DNA from: Clostridia bacterium
GTDB taxonomy: Bacteria > Bacillota > Clostridia > TANB77 > CAG-508
Length of the DNA stretch: 53,222 bases
Direction: 5' to 3'
Assembly (NCBI GenBank): GCA_022790975.1
Contig: JAAVYF010000018.1
Coordinates: 1-53,222 of the forward strand
Of this stretch, positions 19,394-29,229 are shown one piece after another. The notes beneath the pieces were generated by a model. It was not told where the DNA came from. It was given only the letters and a program-made list of their open reading frames with translations, and made no database searches. A program made the position numbers and the translations under genes. Position 1 is the stretch's first letter. The number at the start of each line of letters is the position of its first letter.

Positions 19394-21608
19394 ATGGAAT
19401 CAGGAATTAGAATGATAATGGTTGGTTCTATTATAACACTAGGCTTTATATCAGTTATTGCAAAACTTTCTTATGTAATATTTGTAAAAGGTATTGATTA
19501 TAAGCAAGCTGCATATGCACAGCAAACAAAAAGTCAAATTATAGGTTCTAATAGAGGAACTATATATGATGTAAACCGGAGAGGTTTTGGCAATAAGTGT
19601 TTCAGTAGATACTGTTTCATTTAATCCTGGTAAAGTTAAATATTCAAATGGAAAAAAAGTTGAAAATGAACTTCTTGCAACAGAGTTTTCAGAATTATTT
19701 GGACTTGATTATCAAGAAACTTTAAATAAGATTCAAAGTGATTCTTCTGTTGTAGTTATAGCAAGAAAAGTAGAAACAGATATAGTAAAGAAATTAAAAG
19801 ACTGGATGGATGAAAATAAAATAACTTCTGGAATAAATATAGATGAAGATTTTAAGAGATATTATCCAAATGGAAGTTTAGCTTCAACATTAATTGGATT
19901 TTGTGGTACAGATAATACTGGCTTAACTGGAATAGAAGAAAGATGGAACGATAAATTAGTTGGAACAACAGGTAGATTAACTGTAACATCAGATGTAAAT
20001 GGAGATGCTATTTCAGATGAAAATGAAGAATACATACCACCAGAAAATGGAAGTAATATTTATTTAACAATAGATTCTACTGTTCAAGCAATTGCAGAAA
20101 GACATTTAAAAGAAGCTGTTGAGGAAAATAGTGCTGATTATGGTGGAGTAATTTTAATGAATCCGCAAAATGGTGATATTTTAGCAATGGCTAACTATCC
20201 AGATTATGACTTGAATGATCCACAAAATCCAATTTATACAGGTTTATCAGATTCATGGGATACATTAACATCAGAAGAAAAAAGTAATGCTAGATATAAT
20301 ATTTGGACTAATAAAAATGTTTCTGCATTATATGAACCAGGTTCAACATTTAAAACAATTGTATCTGCAATTGCTTTAGAAGAAGGGCTAGTTCAAACAG
20401 CTACAGAAAAAGATTTTTTCTGTAGCGGAAATCAAGAAGTTCAAGGGTTAGAAAAAGGAATTGCTTGTTGGAGTCCATATGCTCATGGTTATCAAACACT
20501 AACAAATGCTTTAGAACATTCTTGTAATCCAGCATTTATACAATTAGGTCAAAGGATTGGTATAAGAACATTATATAAATATTTTGATGCTTTTGGATTA
20601 TTTGATAGATGTGGAAATGATATAGCAGCAACTCCATCTTCAAAATTTACTCCTATTGATAAAGTTGGTTCAGTAGAACTTGCAACAACATCTTTTGGAC
20701 AAAGATTTTCTATAACACCACTTCAATTAATTACAGCAGTTTCAACAATTGCTAACGGAGGAACTTTAATTGAACCAAGAATAGTAAAACAAATTGAAGA
20801 TACAGACACCAAAAGTATTGTTACAACAGATGTAAATACTATAAGATCTGTAATTTCTAAAAAAACTTCAAATCAAGTTAAAGAAATGATGCTTTCTGTT
20901 GTAGAAAATGGAACAGGAGGAAGAACTAAAGTTACAGGATATGAAGTTGGAGGAAAAAGTGGAACATCAGAACCAACAGTTGGGAATGAATCAGCTGGGT
21001 ATGTAGCTTCATTTATAGCAATTACTCCTATTGAAAACACTCAAGTTGTTTGCTTAGTAATAGTATATAATCCTAAAAGTGCTAGTGGACATCAAGGAGG
21101 AACAATTTGTGCACCAGTAGCAGGAAGTATTTTATCTGAAGTTTTACCATATATAAATATTACAGGAACAACAACTGTTGCTACAACGGATAATTCAGAT
21201 TCTGTAAAAAATAACAGTAAACCTGTAATTGATGCTAAAAATATGATGGTAAGTACTGCAAGAGAGAAATTAGAATCAACAGGATTCACAGTAGTAGCAA
21301 ATGTAGAAGATGAAAATTCAAGTATAGTTACAGACCAAATGCCAAAGCCAGGAGCATATTTAGAAGCAGGAGCAACTATTTATTTATATACAAGTGAAAA
21401 TGAAGTAAGAACTTCAGTTAATGTACCAGATGTAAAAAATAAATCATTAAATGATGCTATAAATATTTTAAAATCTTCTAATTTAAATGTTGTGGTTGAT
21501 GGAACAAAAGGAATTGTTACATCTCAGAGTATTACATCAGGAACACCAGTATCTGAAGGAACAGTTGTTACAATAACAGTTAAAGAAAATGCTAATGGTG
21601 GTCAGTAG
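19394..21608 (+). CDS. PASTA-domain penicillin-binding protein (SpoVD/PBP2x/FtsI type), one CGG frameshift
   Basis: Class B transpeptidase that cross-links peptidoglycan. The N-terminus has one membrane anchor (~10-28 from ATG 19394). The sequence RGTIYDVN is then cut by CGG at 19577; skipping C gives RGTIYDVN-GEVLAISVSVD, the universal class B PBP motif. Catalytic motifs follow: GSTFKTI (SxxK), SCN in HSCNPAF, and KSGTS. Two PASTA domains end the protein. From ATG 19394 the product is 737 aa. The frame is open upstream to 19331; the only good SD (GTAGGTGA, 19323-19330) is correctly spaced for ATA 19337, which would add a Lys-rich cytoplasmic tail, so the true start may be non-canonical. Confidence 0.9.
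19577..19579 (+). other. CGG +1 frameshift site (PASTA PBP)
   Basis: In-frame CGG; skipping C restores IYDVN-GEVLAISV, whose NG is conserved in class B PBPs. Confidence 0.92.
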
Positions 21609-21652
21609 TTAGTTTTAAGTATTTAATAAAATAAATTAATATTATAAAAATG

Positions 21653-21685
21653 GAAGGGAGATAAAACTATCCCTTCTATATTTTT
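21653..21685 (+). terminator. Terminator after the PBP gene
   Basis: GAAGGG / CCCTTC stem, extended by ATA/TAT, followed by TATATTTTTA. Confidence 0.75.
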
Positions 21686-21827
21686 ATAAAGAAGAAATTT
21701 TTTTATAATGGAAAATTATAATTTTTATGAATTTCTTCAGTTTTCTATTTAACTTATAAAATTCATCTAAAATATACTTGAAAATAAAAATATATTAATG
21801 TTATAATTATAAATGTAAAATTGCGTA

Positions 21828-21836
21828 TGGTATAAT
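21828..21836 (+). promoter_or_regulatory. Extended -10 promoter for alpha-amylase
   Basis: TGGTATAAT (TGn plus perfect TATAAT); no convincing -35. Confidence 0.55.
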
Positions 21837-21868
21837 ATGCATTTTATAAAAAAATGAGGTGAGAAACT

Positions 21869-23329
21869 TTGGCAAACAATTATTGTATGATGCAGTATTT
21901 TGAGTGGTATTTGCCTAGCGATTCTACACTTTGGAACAAAGTAGCAAAAGATGCAACTCATTTAGCTAATCTTGGTATAAATTATATCTGGCTTCCACCA
22001 GCATATAAAGGAGCAGGAGGAGTAAATGATGTAGGGTATGGAGTATATGACTTATATGATTTAGGAGAATTTAATCAAAAGAATACTATTCCAACAAAGT
22101 ATGGAACAAAAGATGAATATCTAAATGCAATTAGAATTTTAAAAGAAAATAATTTAAAAGTTTTAGCTGATATTGTTCTAAACCATAAAATGGGAGCAGA
22201 TGAATTAGAAGAAGTGCTTGCAATTCAAGATGATGAAAATAATAGAAATGTGAGTTTAACATCAGCTACTCCAATAAGGGCTTGGACTAAATATACGTTT
22301 CCAGGAAGAGGAGATATTTATTCAAATTTTAAATGGGATTGGACTCATTTTCATGGAGTAGATTGGGATGAAAATACTAAAAAGACATCAATATATAAAT
22401 TTTATGGTAAAAAATGGGATGAAGAAGTTGATAAAGAAAAAGGTAATTTTGACTATTTAATGGGTGCTGATATAGACTTAAATAATAATGATGTTTCAAA
22501 TGAGCTTATTAAATGGGGAAAATGGTATTATGAAACTACCAATGTTGATGGCTTTAGATTAGATGCTATAAAACATATTAGAGCAGACTTTTTCCCAGAG
22601 TGGTTAGAAGAAATAGAAGAGTTTTCTTCTAATGAAATATATACAGTAGGAGAATATTGGTCTATAGATGTTGAAGTAATGAAAAGATACATAGAAAGAA
22701 CAGAAAATAAAATTAAATTATTTGATGTTCCGCTTCATTATAATTTTTTTAAAGCTTCAATTAGTAATGGTGAATTTAATTTATGTGAAATATTTGATGG
22801 AACTCTTGTTAAAGAATGTCCAGAATTAGCAGTAACATTTGTTGATAACCATGATACTGAGCTTGGTCAAGCTTTAGAATCTTGGGTTTTAGATTGGTTC
22901 AAACCACATTGTTATTCACTAATTCTATTAAGACGTGATGGAATGCCTTGTGTATTTTATGGCGATTATTATGGAATTCCAGAAAAATCAGTTCAGCCAA
23001 AAGATAAATTATTAGATAAATTATTAAAGGTTAGAAAATATTTTGCTTATGGAGAACAAGAAGATTATTTTGTTTCCAATGATTTAATAGGTTTTACAAG
23101 AAAAGGTGATTATGAACATCCAGATTCAGGTTTAGCTGTTGTAATGACAGATAGAGATGGTGGTTCAATTACAATGAATGTTGGTAAATCTTTAGCAAAT
23201 ACAATATTTTATGATTGTTTAGGAAATATAGAAGAAAAAGTGTATGTAGATTTAGAAGGAAATGGAAAGTTTTCTTGCAAAGGTGGAAGTGTTTCTATAT
23301 GGATTAAAGATGGTCAGTATGTAAATTAG
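21869..23329 (+). CDS. Cytoplasmic alpha-amylase, GH13
   Basis: Retaining GH13 glucan hydrolase of the liquefying (GH13_5) type. 486 aa from a TTG start with SD GAGGTGAG. There is no signal peptide, so it acts in the cytoplasm, probably on glycogen or imported maltodextrins. The N-terminus NNYCMMQYFEWYLP is typical. Catalytic residues visible: nucleophile Asp in DGFRLDAIKH, acid/base Glu in YTVGEYW, and the third Asp in FVDNHDTE; calcium-site sequences such as DIVLNHK also present. Strong match in length and motifs. Confidence 0.93.
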   Translation: MANNYCMMQYFEWYLPSDSTLWNKVAKDATHLANLGINYIWLPPAYKGAGGVNDVGYGVYDLYDLGEFNQKNTIPTKYGTKDEYLNAIRILKENNLKVLADIVLNHKMGADELEEVLAIQDDENNRNVSLTSATPIRAWTKYTFPGRGDIYSNFKWDWTHFHGVDWDENTKKTSIYKFYGKKWDEEVDKEKGNFDYLMGADIDLNNNDVSNELIKWGKWYYETTNVDGFRLDAIKHIRADFFPEWLEEIEEFSSNEIYTVGEYWSIDVEVMKRYIERTENKIKLFDVPLHYNFFKASISNGEFNLCEIFDGTLVKECPELAVTFVDNHDTELGQALESWVLDWFKPHCYSLILLRRDGMPCVFYGDYYGIPEKSVQPKDKLLDKLLKVRKYFAYGEQEDYFVSNDLIGFTRKGDYEHPDSGLAVVMTDRDGGSITMNVGKSLANTIFYDCLGNIEEKVYVDLEGNGKFSCKGGSVSIWIKDGQYVN

Positions 23330-23587
23330 TTTTCAAAAATAATTAATATCATATAATTAAATTTATATTGTATATGTAAATTTATAGACACATAAAAATC
23401 AAATGTTAAATTAAAAGATAAATGAATTTAAAATCAAATAATTAACAATAATTATTTTACATTTTATAAAAGACAGACACTTAATATTTTAATATACATA
23501 AAGATAAATTTTAAAAGTAAAATATAGTTTGTAAAGCTAAAATAAAATGTAAGATAATATATAAAAATTAGTAATAATATAAAATGT
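23330..23587. other. AT-rich spacer
   Basis: About 260 bp between alpha-amylase and the toxin-antitoxin locus. I see no ORF with an SD and no clear terminator. Confidence 0.6.
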
Positions 23588-23616
23588 TTGACATATAATA
23601 AAATAGGTGTTATAAT
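23588..23616 (+). promoter_or_regulatory. Consensus promoter for the antisense (antitoxin) RNA
   Basis: TTGACA (23588-23593), exact 17-bp spacer, TATAAT (23611-23616): a perfect sigma-A promoter with no ORF behind it on this strand. Confidence 0.8.
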
Positions 23617-23633
23617 AAAAACACTAAAAAGTA

Positions 23634-23657
23634 AAAATTATTTTTAGCATTATAATA
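23634..23657. repeat. Direct repeat copy 1 (in antisense RNA)
   Basis: 24-nt repeat, 23/24 identical to 23759-23782. It lies in the 5' portion of the predicted antisense RNA. Confidence 0.85.
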
Positions 23658-23660
23658 AAA

Positions 23661-23683
23661 CCCCACGACGGCTATTCGTGGGG
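23661..23683. terminator. Shared bidirectional terminator of the toxin-antitoxin pair
   Basis: Perfect 8-bp stem CCCCACGA / TCGTGGGG with a 7-nt loop. On the minus strand it is followed directly by TTTTATT; on the plus strand a T-run lies about 8 nt further on. Confidence 0.8.
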
Positions 23684-23688
23684 ACTTG

Positions 23689-23775
23689 CTATTTTTTGAG
23701 GTTTTCTATTATTTCGATTATAAGTAAAATTAATTGGAATATAAAAATAACAAATTTTAAAATTATTTTCAGCAT
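23689..23775 (-). CDS. Fst/TxpA-like type I toxin peptide, 28 aa
   Basis: Too short for ordinary gene finding. ATG 23775 to TAG 23689 encodes a strongly hydrophobic peptide (MLKIILKFVIFIFQLILLII, then EIIENLKK): one membrane helix with a charged, Lys-ending tail, the form of Fst/par and TxpA/BsrG toxins, which insert into the membrane. A very strong SD (AAAGGAGGG) lies 10 nt upstream but is paired in a 21-bp stem. It has a good promoter, a terminator 6 bp after the stop, and a convergent antisense promoter. Identification rests on architecture rather than sequence similarity. Confidence 0.75.
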   Translation of the reverse strand: MLKIILKFVIFIFQLILLIIEIIENLKK

Positions 23776-23782
23776 TATAATA
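23759..23782. repeat. Direct repeat copy 2 (over the toxin start codon)
   Basis: Second 24-nt copy. It covers the toxin start codon and the next six codons; the single mismatch to copy 1 would form a G-U pair in the RNA duplex. Confidence 0.85.
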
Positions 23783-23832
23783 TGCCCTCCTTTCCAAAGA
23801 TTTCCTTTTGAGAAAGGAGGGCATATTATAAT
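23774..23832 (-). promoter_or_regulatory. SD-sequestering hairpin of the toxin mRNA
   Basis: 21-bp perfect inverted repeat (23774-23794 and 23812-23832, 17-nt loop). The 3' arm in the mRNA contains the whole SD and touches the start codon; the 5' arm is at the predicted transcript start. Confidence 0.8.
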
Positions 23833-23853
23833 ACAAATTACGACAAAATGCAA
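23825..23853 (-). promoter_or_regulatory. Toxin promoter
   Basis: Minus strand TTGCAT (23848-23853), 17-bp spacer, TATAAT (23825-23830). Transcription should start near 23818, inside the 5' arm of the hairpin. Confidence 0.75.
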
Positions 23854-24066
23854 TTATAATTACGTGTATTTTGTTTTTTTATGTTTGTCTAATTTTTAAT
23901 TTTAATAATTATTTAATTGTATATTATTAAAAGTATTTTAAAATTAAAAATGAATATTTTAAATTTAAAGTTTTTATAGAATTACTTCTAAAAATTTTGT
24001 TTAATTAGAAAAATAAAAATTAAAATAAAATGTTTTGGAATTTTTACGGATTACAGATGTAATTAC
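23854..24066. other. AT-rich spacer before rplI
   Basis: I see no gene or strong hairpin here. Confidence 0.6.
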
Positions 24067-24095
24067 TTGAAAAAACATTAAAAATGTTATACAAT
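24067..24095 (+). promoter_or_regulatory. Promoter of the rplI-dnaB operon
   Basis: TTGAAA (24067-24072), 17-bp spacer, TACAAT (24090-24095). Confidence 0.65.
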
Positions 24096-24136
24096 ACTAT
24101 GACATAAAACGAGATTAAAGTAGGAGGTTTTATATT

Positions 24137-24580
24137 ATGAAAGTAATTTTAAAACAAGATATAAAAAATGTTGGAAAGAAAGATGAAATAATTAATGCTG
24201 CAGACGGATATGCTAGAAACTTTTTATTTCCAAAAGGACTAGCAGTTCCAGCAGATAGTGGAAATCTAAATGATTTAAAGGCTAAAAATAATGCTAAACT
24301 TGCTCAAAAGGAAAGAGATTTAGATAATTCAAAAAAATTAGCAGAAAACTTAAAAGATAAAACTATAGAAATTAGTGTAAAAGCTGGAAATAATGGAAAA
24401 CTATTTGGAGGAGTTACATCAAAGGAAATTTCTACAGCTTTAAAAGATCAGTTAAAAGTTGATATAGATAAAAAGAAAATTATAACAGATGTTATAAAAC
24501 AAGAAGGAATTTATACAATAGATTTGAAATTACAAGAAGGTGTTATAGCAAAAGTTAAAGTTCATGTTAAAGCTATATAG
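24137..24580 (+). CDS. rplI: 50S ribosomal protein L9
   Basis: 147 aa. The N-terminal rRNA-binding domain has the L9 signature ([18 protein letters not shown], then [13 protein letters not shown]), followed by the central Lys-rich helix and C-terminal domain ([12 protein letters not shown]). SD GTAGGAGG before ATG. It precedes dnaB, the conserved Firmicutes order. Confidence 0.97.
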   Translation: MKVILKQDIKNVGKKDEIINAADGYARNFLFPKGLAVPADSGNLNDLKAKNNAKLAQKERDLDNSKKLAENLKDKTIEISVKAGNNGKLFGGVTSKEISTALKDQLKVDIDKKKIITDVIKQEGIYTIDLKLQEGVIAKVKVHVKAI

Positions 24581-24622
24581 TAATAATTATTTGAATTATA
24601 AAATGGAAAGTAGGGATTATTT

Positions 24623-25967
24623 ATGGAACTAAATAAAGTGCCACCACATGATATTTTAGCAGAACAAGCAGTTTTACGGTTCAATGTTATTAGATAAAGA
24701 TGCTGTAGTAAGTGCTTTAGAAGTTCTTACAGAAGATTATTTTTATAGAGAAGATAATAAAGCTGTGTTTTCTGCAATAGCGAGTTTATATAGTAAGTCG
24801 GAACCTATAGATTTAATTACAGTAAAGAATGAATTAACAGAAAATGGTAGTTTTGAAAGGATTGGTGGCTTAGAATTTCTAGCATCACTTCCAGAAAAAG
24901 TTCCAACAACAACAAATGTTGATAGATATATTAAAATTGTAGAAGAACATGCAATAAGAAGAAATTTAATTCAAACTTCAAATGATTTAATTGCTCTTGG
25001 ATATGATGATACAGAAGAAACTGAAAGAATTTTAGATATGGCCGAAAAAAAAGTATTTGAATTATCTCAAAATAAAGCCAATAAAAGTTATGCAGTAATA
25101 AAAGATGTTTTAGTTTCAGCATTTAGTGAATTAGAAAAATTATATAATCAAAAAGGTAAAATTTCTGGTTTAACAACTGGTTTTATAGAAATGGATAGAA
25201 TGACATCAGGATTACACAATTCAGATTTATTAATATTAGCTGCAAGACCTGCAATGGGGAAGTCCGCATTTGCAATAAATATTGCAACTAATGTTGCTGT
25301 TAAAGCTAATATTCCAGTTGCTATATTTAATTTGGAAATGTCAAAAGAACAAGTTGTAAATAGAATTCTTTGTAGTGAAGCAATGGTTGATAGTAACAAA
25401 TTAAGAACAGGAAGTTTAGATGATGAAGATTGGATGAAGCTTGCATCTACTTCAGGAATTTTATCAGAAGCACCAATTTATATTGATGATACACCAGGTA
25501 TTTCTATTATGGAAATACGTGCTAAATGTAGAAAATTAAAAATGGAGAAAGATATAGGGCTAATTGTAATAGACTATTTGCAATTAATAACTGCATCAAA
25601 TACAAAAAAGAATGGATCTCGTGAACAAGAAATATCTGAAATTAGTAGAAGTTTGAAAATTTTAGCAAAAGAATTAGATGTTCCAGTTATTGCACTTTCA
25701 CAGCTTTCAAGAAGTGCAGAAAAAAGACAAGATGATAAAAGACCAATGCTTTCGGATTTAAGGGAATCTGGAGCTATTGAGCAAGATGCTGATATTGTTA
25801 TGTTTATATATAGAGAAGATTATTATAATCCAGAAACAGAAAATAAAAATGTTGCAGAAATTATATTTGCTAAACATAGAGGTGGTTCAACAGGAACTGT
25901 TAATTTGAGATGGCTAGGAAATTATACAAAGTTTTTAGATTTAGCCCCAGATAGTATAGTTAGTTAA
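24623..25967 (+). CDS. dnaB: Replicative DNA helicase DnaB/DnaC, one CGG frameshift
   Basis: Hexameric 5'-3' helicase at the replication fork; essential. ATG 24623 opens MELNKVPPHDILAEQAVL, then CGG at 24677 in frame. Skipping C continues GSMLLDKDAVV, exactly the conserved AEQAVLGSML of the family, and gives 447 aa. Beyond it: N-terminal collar domain, linker, RecA-like core with Walker A ARPAMGKSAFA (~203-213), Walker B LIVIDYLQL, and the arginine-finger region near EIIFAKHRGG. Without the shift translation would stop after about 20 codons. The essential role makes a pseudogene explanation implausible. Confidence 0.95.
24677..24679 (+). other. CGG +1 frameshift site (dnaB)
   Basis: Codon 19 is CGG; skipping C restores AEQAVL-GSMLLDK. 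Confidence 0.94.
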
Positions 25968-25984
25968 AAATAATTGGAGAAAAA

Positions 25985-27038
25985 ATGATAAGAGAGAAAG
26001 TTTTAAAAACTATAAAAAAATATAATTTAATAGAAGCAAATGATAAAATTATATTAGGCGTATCTGGTGGTCCAGATTCTATTAGCATGCTTATTATTTT
26101 AAGTGAATTACGTAAAAAACTAAAATTTGAAATTGTAGTTTGCCATGTTAATCATGGAATTCGTGAAAATTCAAGTATTGATGAAGAATATGTTAAAAAA
26201 TGGTGTAATAAGTTACGGAATAGAATTTTTTTGCTTACATGCAAATGTAAATGAGATATCAAAAATACAAAAAATTGGCTTAGAAGAAGCAGGAAGAAAA
26301 GTAAGATATGATTTTTTTAATGAAATATCTAAAAATATTGGAGCAACAAAAATTGGAATTGCACATAATAAAAATGATAATGGTGAAACTATGTTAATGA
26401 ATATATTAAGAGGTAGTGGAACAAATGGGCTTAAAGGAATAAGAGCTAAACAAGGAAAATATATAAGACCATTAATTGAAATTAAACGAAAAGAAATAGA
26501 AGCTTTTTGTGAGCAAGAGAAATTATTTCCTAGAATTGATGAATCAAATTTTAATAATGAATTTACTAGAAATAAAATTAGAAATATTGTATTTCCATTC
26601 ATAGAAAGAGAATTTAATCCCAATATAATAGAAAATTTAGAACGTTTAGCAGAAATTACTAGAGAACAAGAAGATTTTTTAAATTATGAATCTGAAAAAG
26701 AATATAATAAAATTTTAATTAAAGAAATAAATTTGCCAAATTTTGAGTATAATAGAAATGAATATAATACAAAAAAAGAGTCTACAATTATATTAGACTT
26801 AAAAGAGTTTAATAAATTGCATATTGTTATTCAAAAGAAAATATTGTTATTTTCTATTCAAAAGATTTTTGGTACTATTAAAGGTATAGAAAAAATTCAT
26901 TTAGATGATATGATAAAACTTTGCAATAAAAATATAGGTAATAAATATTTGACTCCAAATAAGAATTTTAAAATTGTAATAAAAAATAAACAAATACATA
27001 TAAGTTCTATAAAACAAGATATCCGTAGTAACCCTTGA
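25985..27038 (+). CDS. tilS: tRNA(Ile)-lysidine synthase, one CGG frameshift
   Basis: Essential enzyme that converts C34 of the AUA-reading tRNA-Ile to lysidine. The N-terminal PP-loop SGGPDS (~26-31) is intact; HVNHGIRENSSIDEEYV follows, then CGG at 26216. Skipping C gives KWCNKL-GIEFFCLHANV and the GxxxAGRKxRYDFF and IGIAHNKNDNGETMLMNILRGSG motifs of the catalytic domain. 350 aa in total, shorter than the 430-470 aa of typical homologues, so the C-terminal tRNA-binding domain appears reduced. SD TTGGAG before ATG; it follows dnaB by 17 bp and precedes ftsH, the usual order with hpt missing. Confidence 0.93.
26216..26218 (+). other. CGG +1 frameshift site (tilS)
   Basis: Codon 78 is CGG; skipping C restores WCNKL-GIEFFCLHAN. 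Confidence 0.92.
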
Positions 27039-27165
27039 AAAAACTATTGTTACAAGAATATTTTTTTTAAAAAATTCTATTGCAATGCAAAAATTCATAT
27101 GCTATTATTTAAACAAACTAAAGAGAAGTTAGAAAATTTATTTCTAATAAACAGGAGGTAATGGT

Positions 27166-28977
27166 TTGAAAAGTGGAATTAAAACATTAGCAATGTGGCT
27201 AATAGGAATAGTTCTTTTTGTTATATTATTAAATGCTAATTTTAATAATAATGACACAAAATTTACTTATTCTGAATTAATTAATAGTGTTAAAGCAGGT
27301 GAAGTATCTGCAATTAAAATTTCTTCAGATGGAACAATGGCTGAAGTAAAATTAGATTCAACAGATATTAAGAAAGAGGTAACAATTCCAAGTTTAGACA
27401 GTTTTATGGATACAGTTACTAATTATATGAATGAAGATAGTGAAAATAGTTTTACATTAGAGCAAGAAGAAGAATCAATATTATCAATTATATTTGATAT
27501 ATTTTCACCATTTATAATTTTAATTATTTTCTTATTATTCTGGTTGTTATTAATGAATCCAAATCAAAATAATAATAAAACAAATTCATTTGGAAAAAGT
27601 AAAGCTAGAATGATCAACATGACAGACAGTAGAAATAAAGTAACATTTAAAGATGTTGCTGGAGTTGACGAAGAAAAAGAAGAATTAGAAGAAATAGTAG
27701 AATTTTTAAAATCGCCAAAGAAATTTACAGATATGGGTGCTAGAATTCCAAAAGGAGTTTTATTAGTAGGTCACCCAGGAACTGGTAAAACATTACTTGC
27801 TAAAGCAGTTGCAGGTGAAGCAGGAGTTCCTTTCTTCTTTATAAGTGGTTCTGATTTCGTTGAGATGTTTGTAGGTGTTGGTGCATCAAGAGTTAGAGAT
27901 TTATTTGAACAAGCTAAAAAGAACGCTCCATGTATAATATTTATAGATGAAATTGATGCTGTTGGTCGTCAAAGAGGAGCTGGTTTAGGTGGAGGACATG
28001 ATGAAAGAGAACAAACATTAAATCAATTACTTGTTGAAATGGATGGTTTCACAAAAAATGAAGGTGTTATAGTATTAGCAGCTACTAACAGACCGGATGT
28101 ATTAGATAAAGCTCTTTTAAGAGCAGGAAGATTTGATAGACAAATTGTAGTATCAAATCCTGATGTTAAAGCAAGAGAACAAATATTAGAAGTTCACAGT
28201 AAAAAGAAAAAAATGGCAGATGATGTTGACTTAGGAACTATTGCTAAAAATACAGCTGGATTTGCAGGTGCAGATTTAGAGAATGTATTAAATGAAGCAG
28301 CACTTTTAGCTGCAAGAAGAAACAAACCAGAAATTGGAATGGATGAAGTAGAAGATGCTATGGTTAAAGTAACTATGGGACCTGAAAAGAAATCTAGAGT
28401 AATTAGTGAAAAAGAGAAAAAACTTGTTGCATTCCATGAAGCTGGTCATGCAGTAGTTAGTAGATTTTTACCAACTCAAGATAATGTTCATCAAATTTCA
28501 ATTATTCCAAGAGGAATGGCAGGTGGTTATACAATGTATAGACCATCAGAAGATAAATCTTTTATGAGCAAGATTGAAATGGAAGAAAATATAGTTTCTT
28601 TACTAGGTGGTAGAGTTGCAGAAGCTTTAGTTTTAGGAGATGTTTCAACAGGTGCTTCAAACGATATTGAAAGAGCTTCAAAAATAGCTAGAGCAATGGT
28701 AACTAAATATGGTATGAGTGATAAATTAGGCGCTATTAGCTATGGTTCTGGTGAAGAAGAAGTATTTTTAGGAAGAGATTTTGCTAAAGAAAGAAATTAC
28801 AGTGAAGAAACATCAGGATTAATCGATAATGAAGTTAAAAGAATAATAGATACAGCTTACAGAAAAGCTGAAAAACTTTTATCAGATAATATGAATAAAT
28901 TAACAGCTGTAGCAGAAGTTTTATTAGATAAAGAAAAAATTGATGGAGATGAATTTGAATATATTATGAATTCATAA
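27166..28977 (+). CDS. ftsH: ATP-dependent zinc metalloprotease FtsH
   Basis: Membrane-bound AAA+ protease for quality control. 603 aa from a TTG start with a perfect SD (AGGAGGT). TM1 (~7-25) and TM2 (~108-130) flank a short extracellular domain; AAA domain with Walker A GHPGTGKT (the usual second residue is P), Walker [12 protein letters not shown] and [23 protein letters not shown]; zinc site HEAGH (~424-428). Preceded by tilS and followed by a clear terminator. Confidence 0.97.
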   Translation: MKSGIKTLAMWLIGIVLFVILLNANFNNNDTKFTYSELINSVKAGEVSAIKISSDGTMAEVKLDSTDIKKEVTIPSLDSFMDTVTNYMNEDSENSFTLEQEEESILSIIFDIFSPFIILIIFLLFWLLLMNPNQNNNKTNSFGKSKARMINMTDSRNKVTFKDVAGVDEEKEELEEIVEFLKSPKKFTDMGARIPKGVLLVGHPGTGKTLLAKAVAGEAGVPFFFISGSDFVEMFVGVGASRVRDLFEQAKKNAPCIIFIDEIDAVGRQRGAGLGGGHDEREQTLNQLLVEMDGFTKNEGVIVLAATNRPDVLDKALLRAGRFDRQIVVSNPDVKAREQILEVHSKKKKMADDVDLGTIAKNTAGFAGADLENVLNEAALLAARRNKPEIGMDEVEDAMVKVTMGPEKKSRVISEKEKKLVAFHEAGHAVVSRFLPTQDNVHQISIIPRGMAGGYTMYRPSEDKSFMSKIEMEENIVSLLGGRVAEALVLGDVSTGASNDIERASKIARAMVTKYGMSDKLGAISYGSGEEEVFLGRDFAKERNYSEETSGLIDNEVKRIIDTAYRKAEKLLSDNMNKLTAVAEVLLDKEKIDGDEFEYIMNS

Positions 28978-28983
28978 AAAAAT

Positions 28984-29015
28984 AACTCTTTAGAAATTAG
29001 GTTTTCTAAAGAGTT
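28984..29015 (+). terminator. Terminator after ftsH
   Basis: 13-bp perfect stem AACTCTTTAGAAA / TTTCTAAAGAGTT, then a T-run. Confidence 0.9.
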
Positions 29016-29168
29016 GTTTTTTTATTATATCTTATTATATCTTTAAAAATAATATCTTAATTTGTATATTAATTAAGAAAAATTCTTTGACCAAATAAAA
29101 GGTTAAATTCAATTTTATAAAGTAAATGTAATTGTAGAAAATTTTTTATAGAAATAAATAAAATATTA

Positions 29169-29197
29169 TTTACATAAAAAATCATGTATGGTATTAT
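29169..29197 (+). promoter_or_regulatory. Promoter for the HExxH gene
   Basis: TTTACA (29169-29174), 17-bp spacer with TGG before TATTAT (29192-29197). Confidence 0.6.
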
Positions 29198-29229
29198 AAA
29201 ATTAGAATTATGAACAAAAGAGGAATGTT

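Larger units (their letters stand above)
23623..23697 (+). ncRNA. Predicted antisense RNA (type I antitoxin)
   Basis: Expected transcript from the consensus promoter, starting about 7 nt after the -10 and ending after the stem 23661-23683 and the following T-run. Its 5' part carries repeat copy 1 (23634-23657), complementary over 24 nt to the toxin ribosome-binding/start region with one G-U wobble. Its 3' part is the complement of the toxin terminator. The ends are inferred and could extend to 23832. Confidence 0.65.

Noticed and set aside
23678..23899. 73-codon plus-strand ORF over the toxin-antitoxin locus
   Set aside because: GTG start without SD, runs across the terminator stem and hairpin, and is antisense to the far better supported toxin gene.
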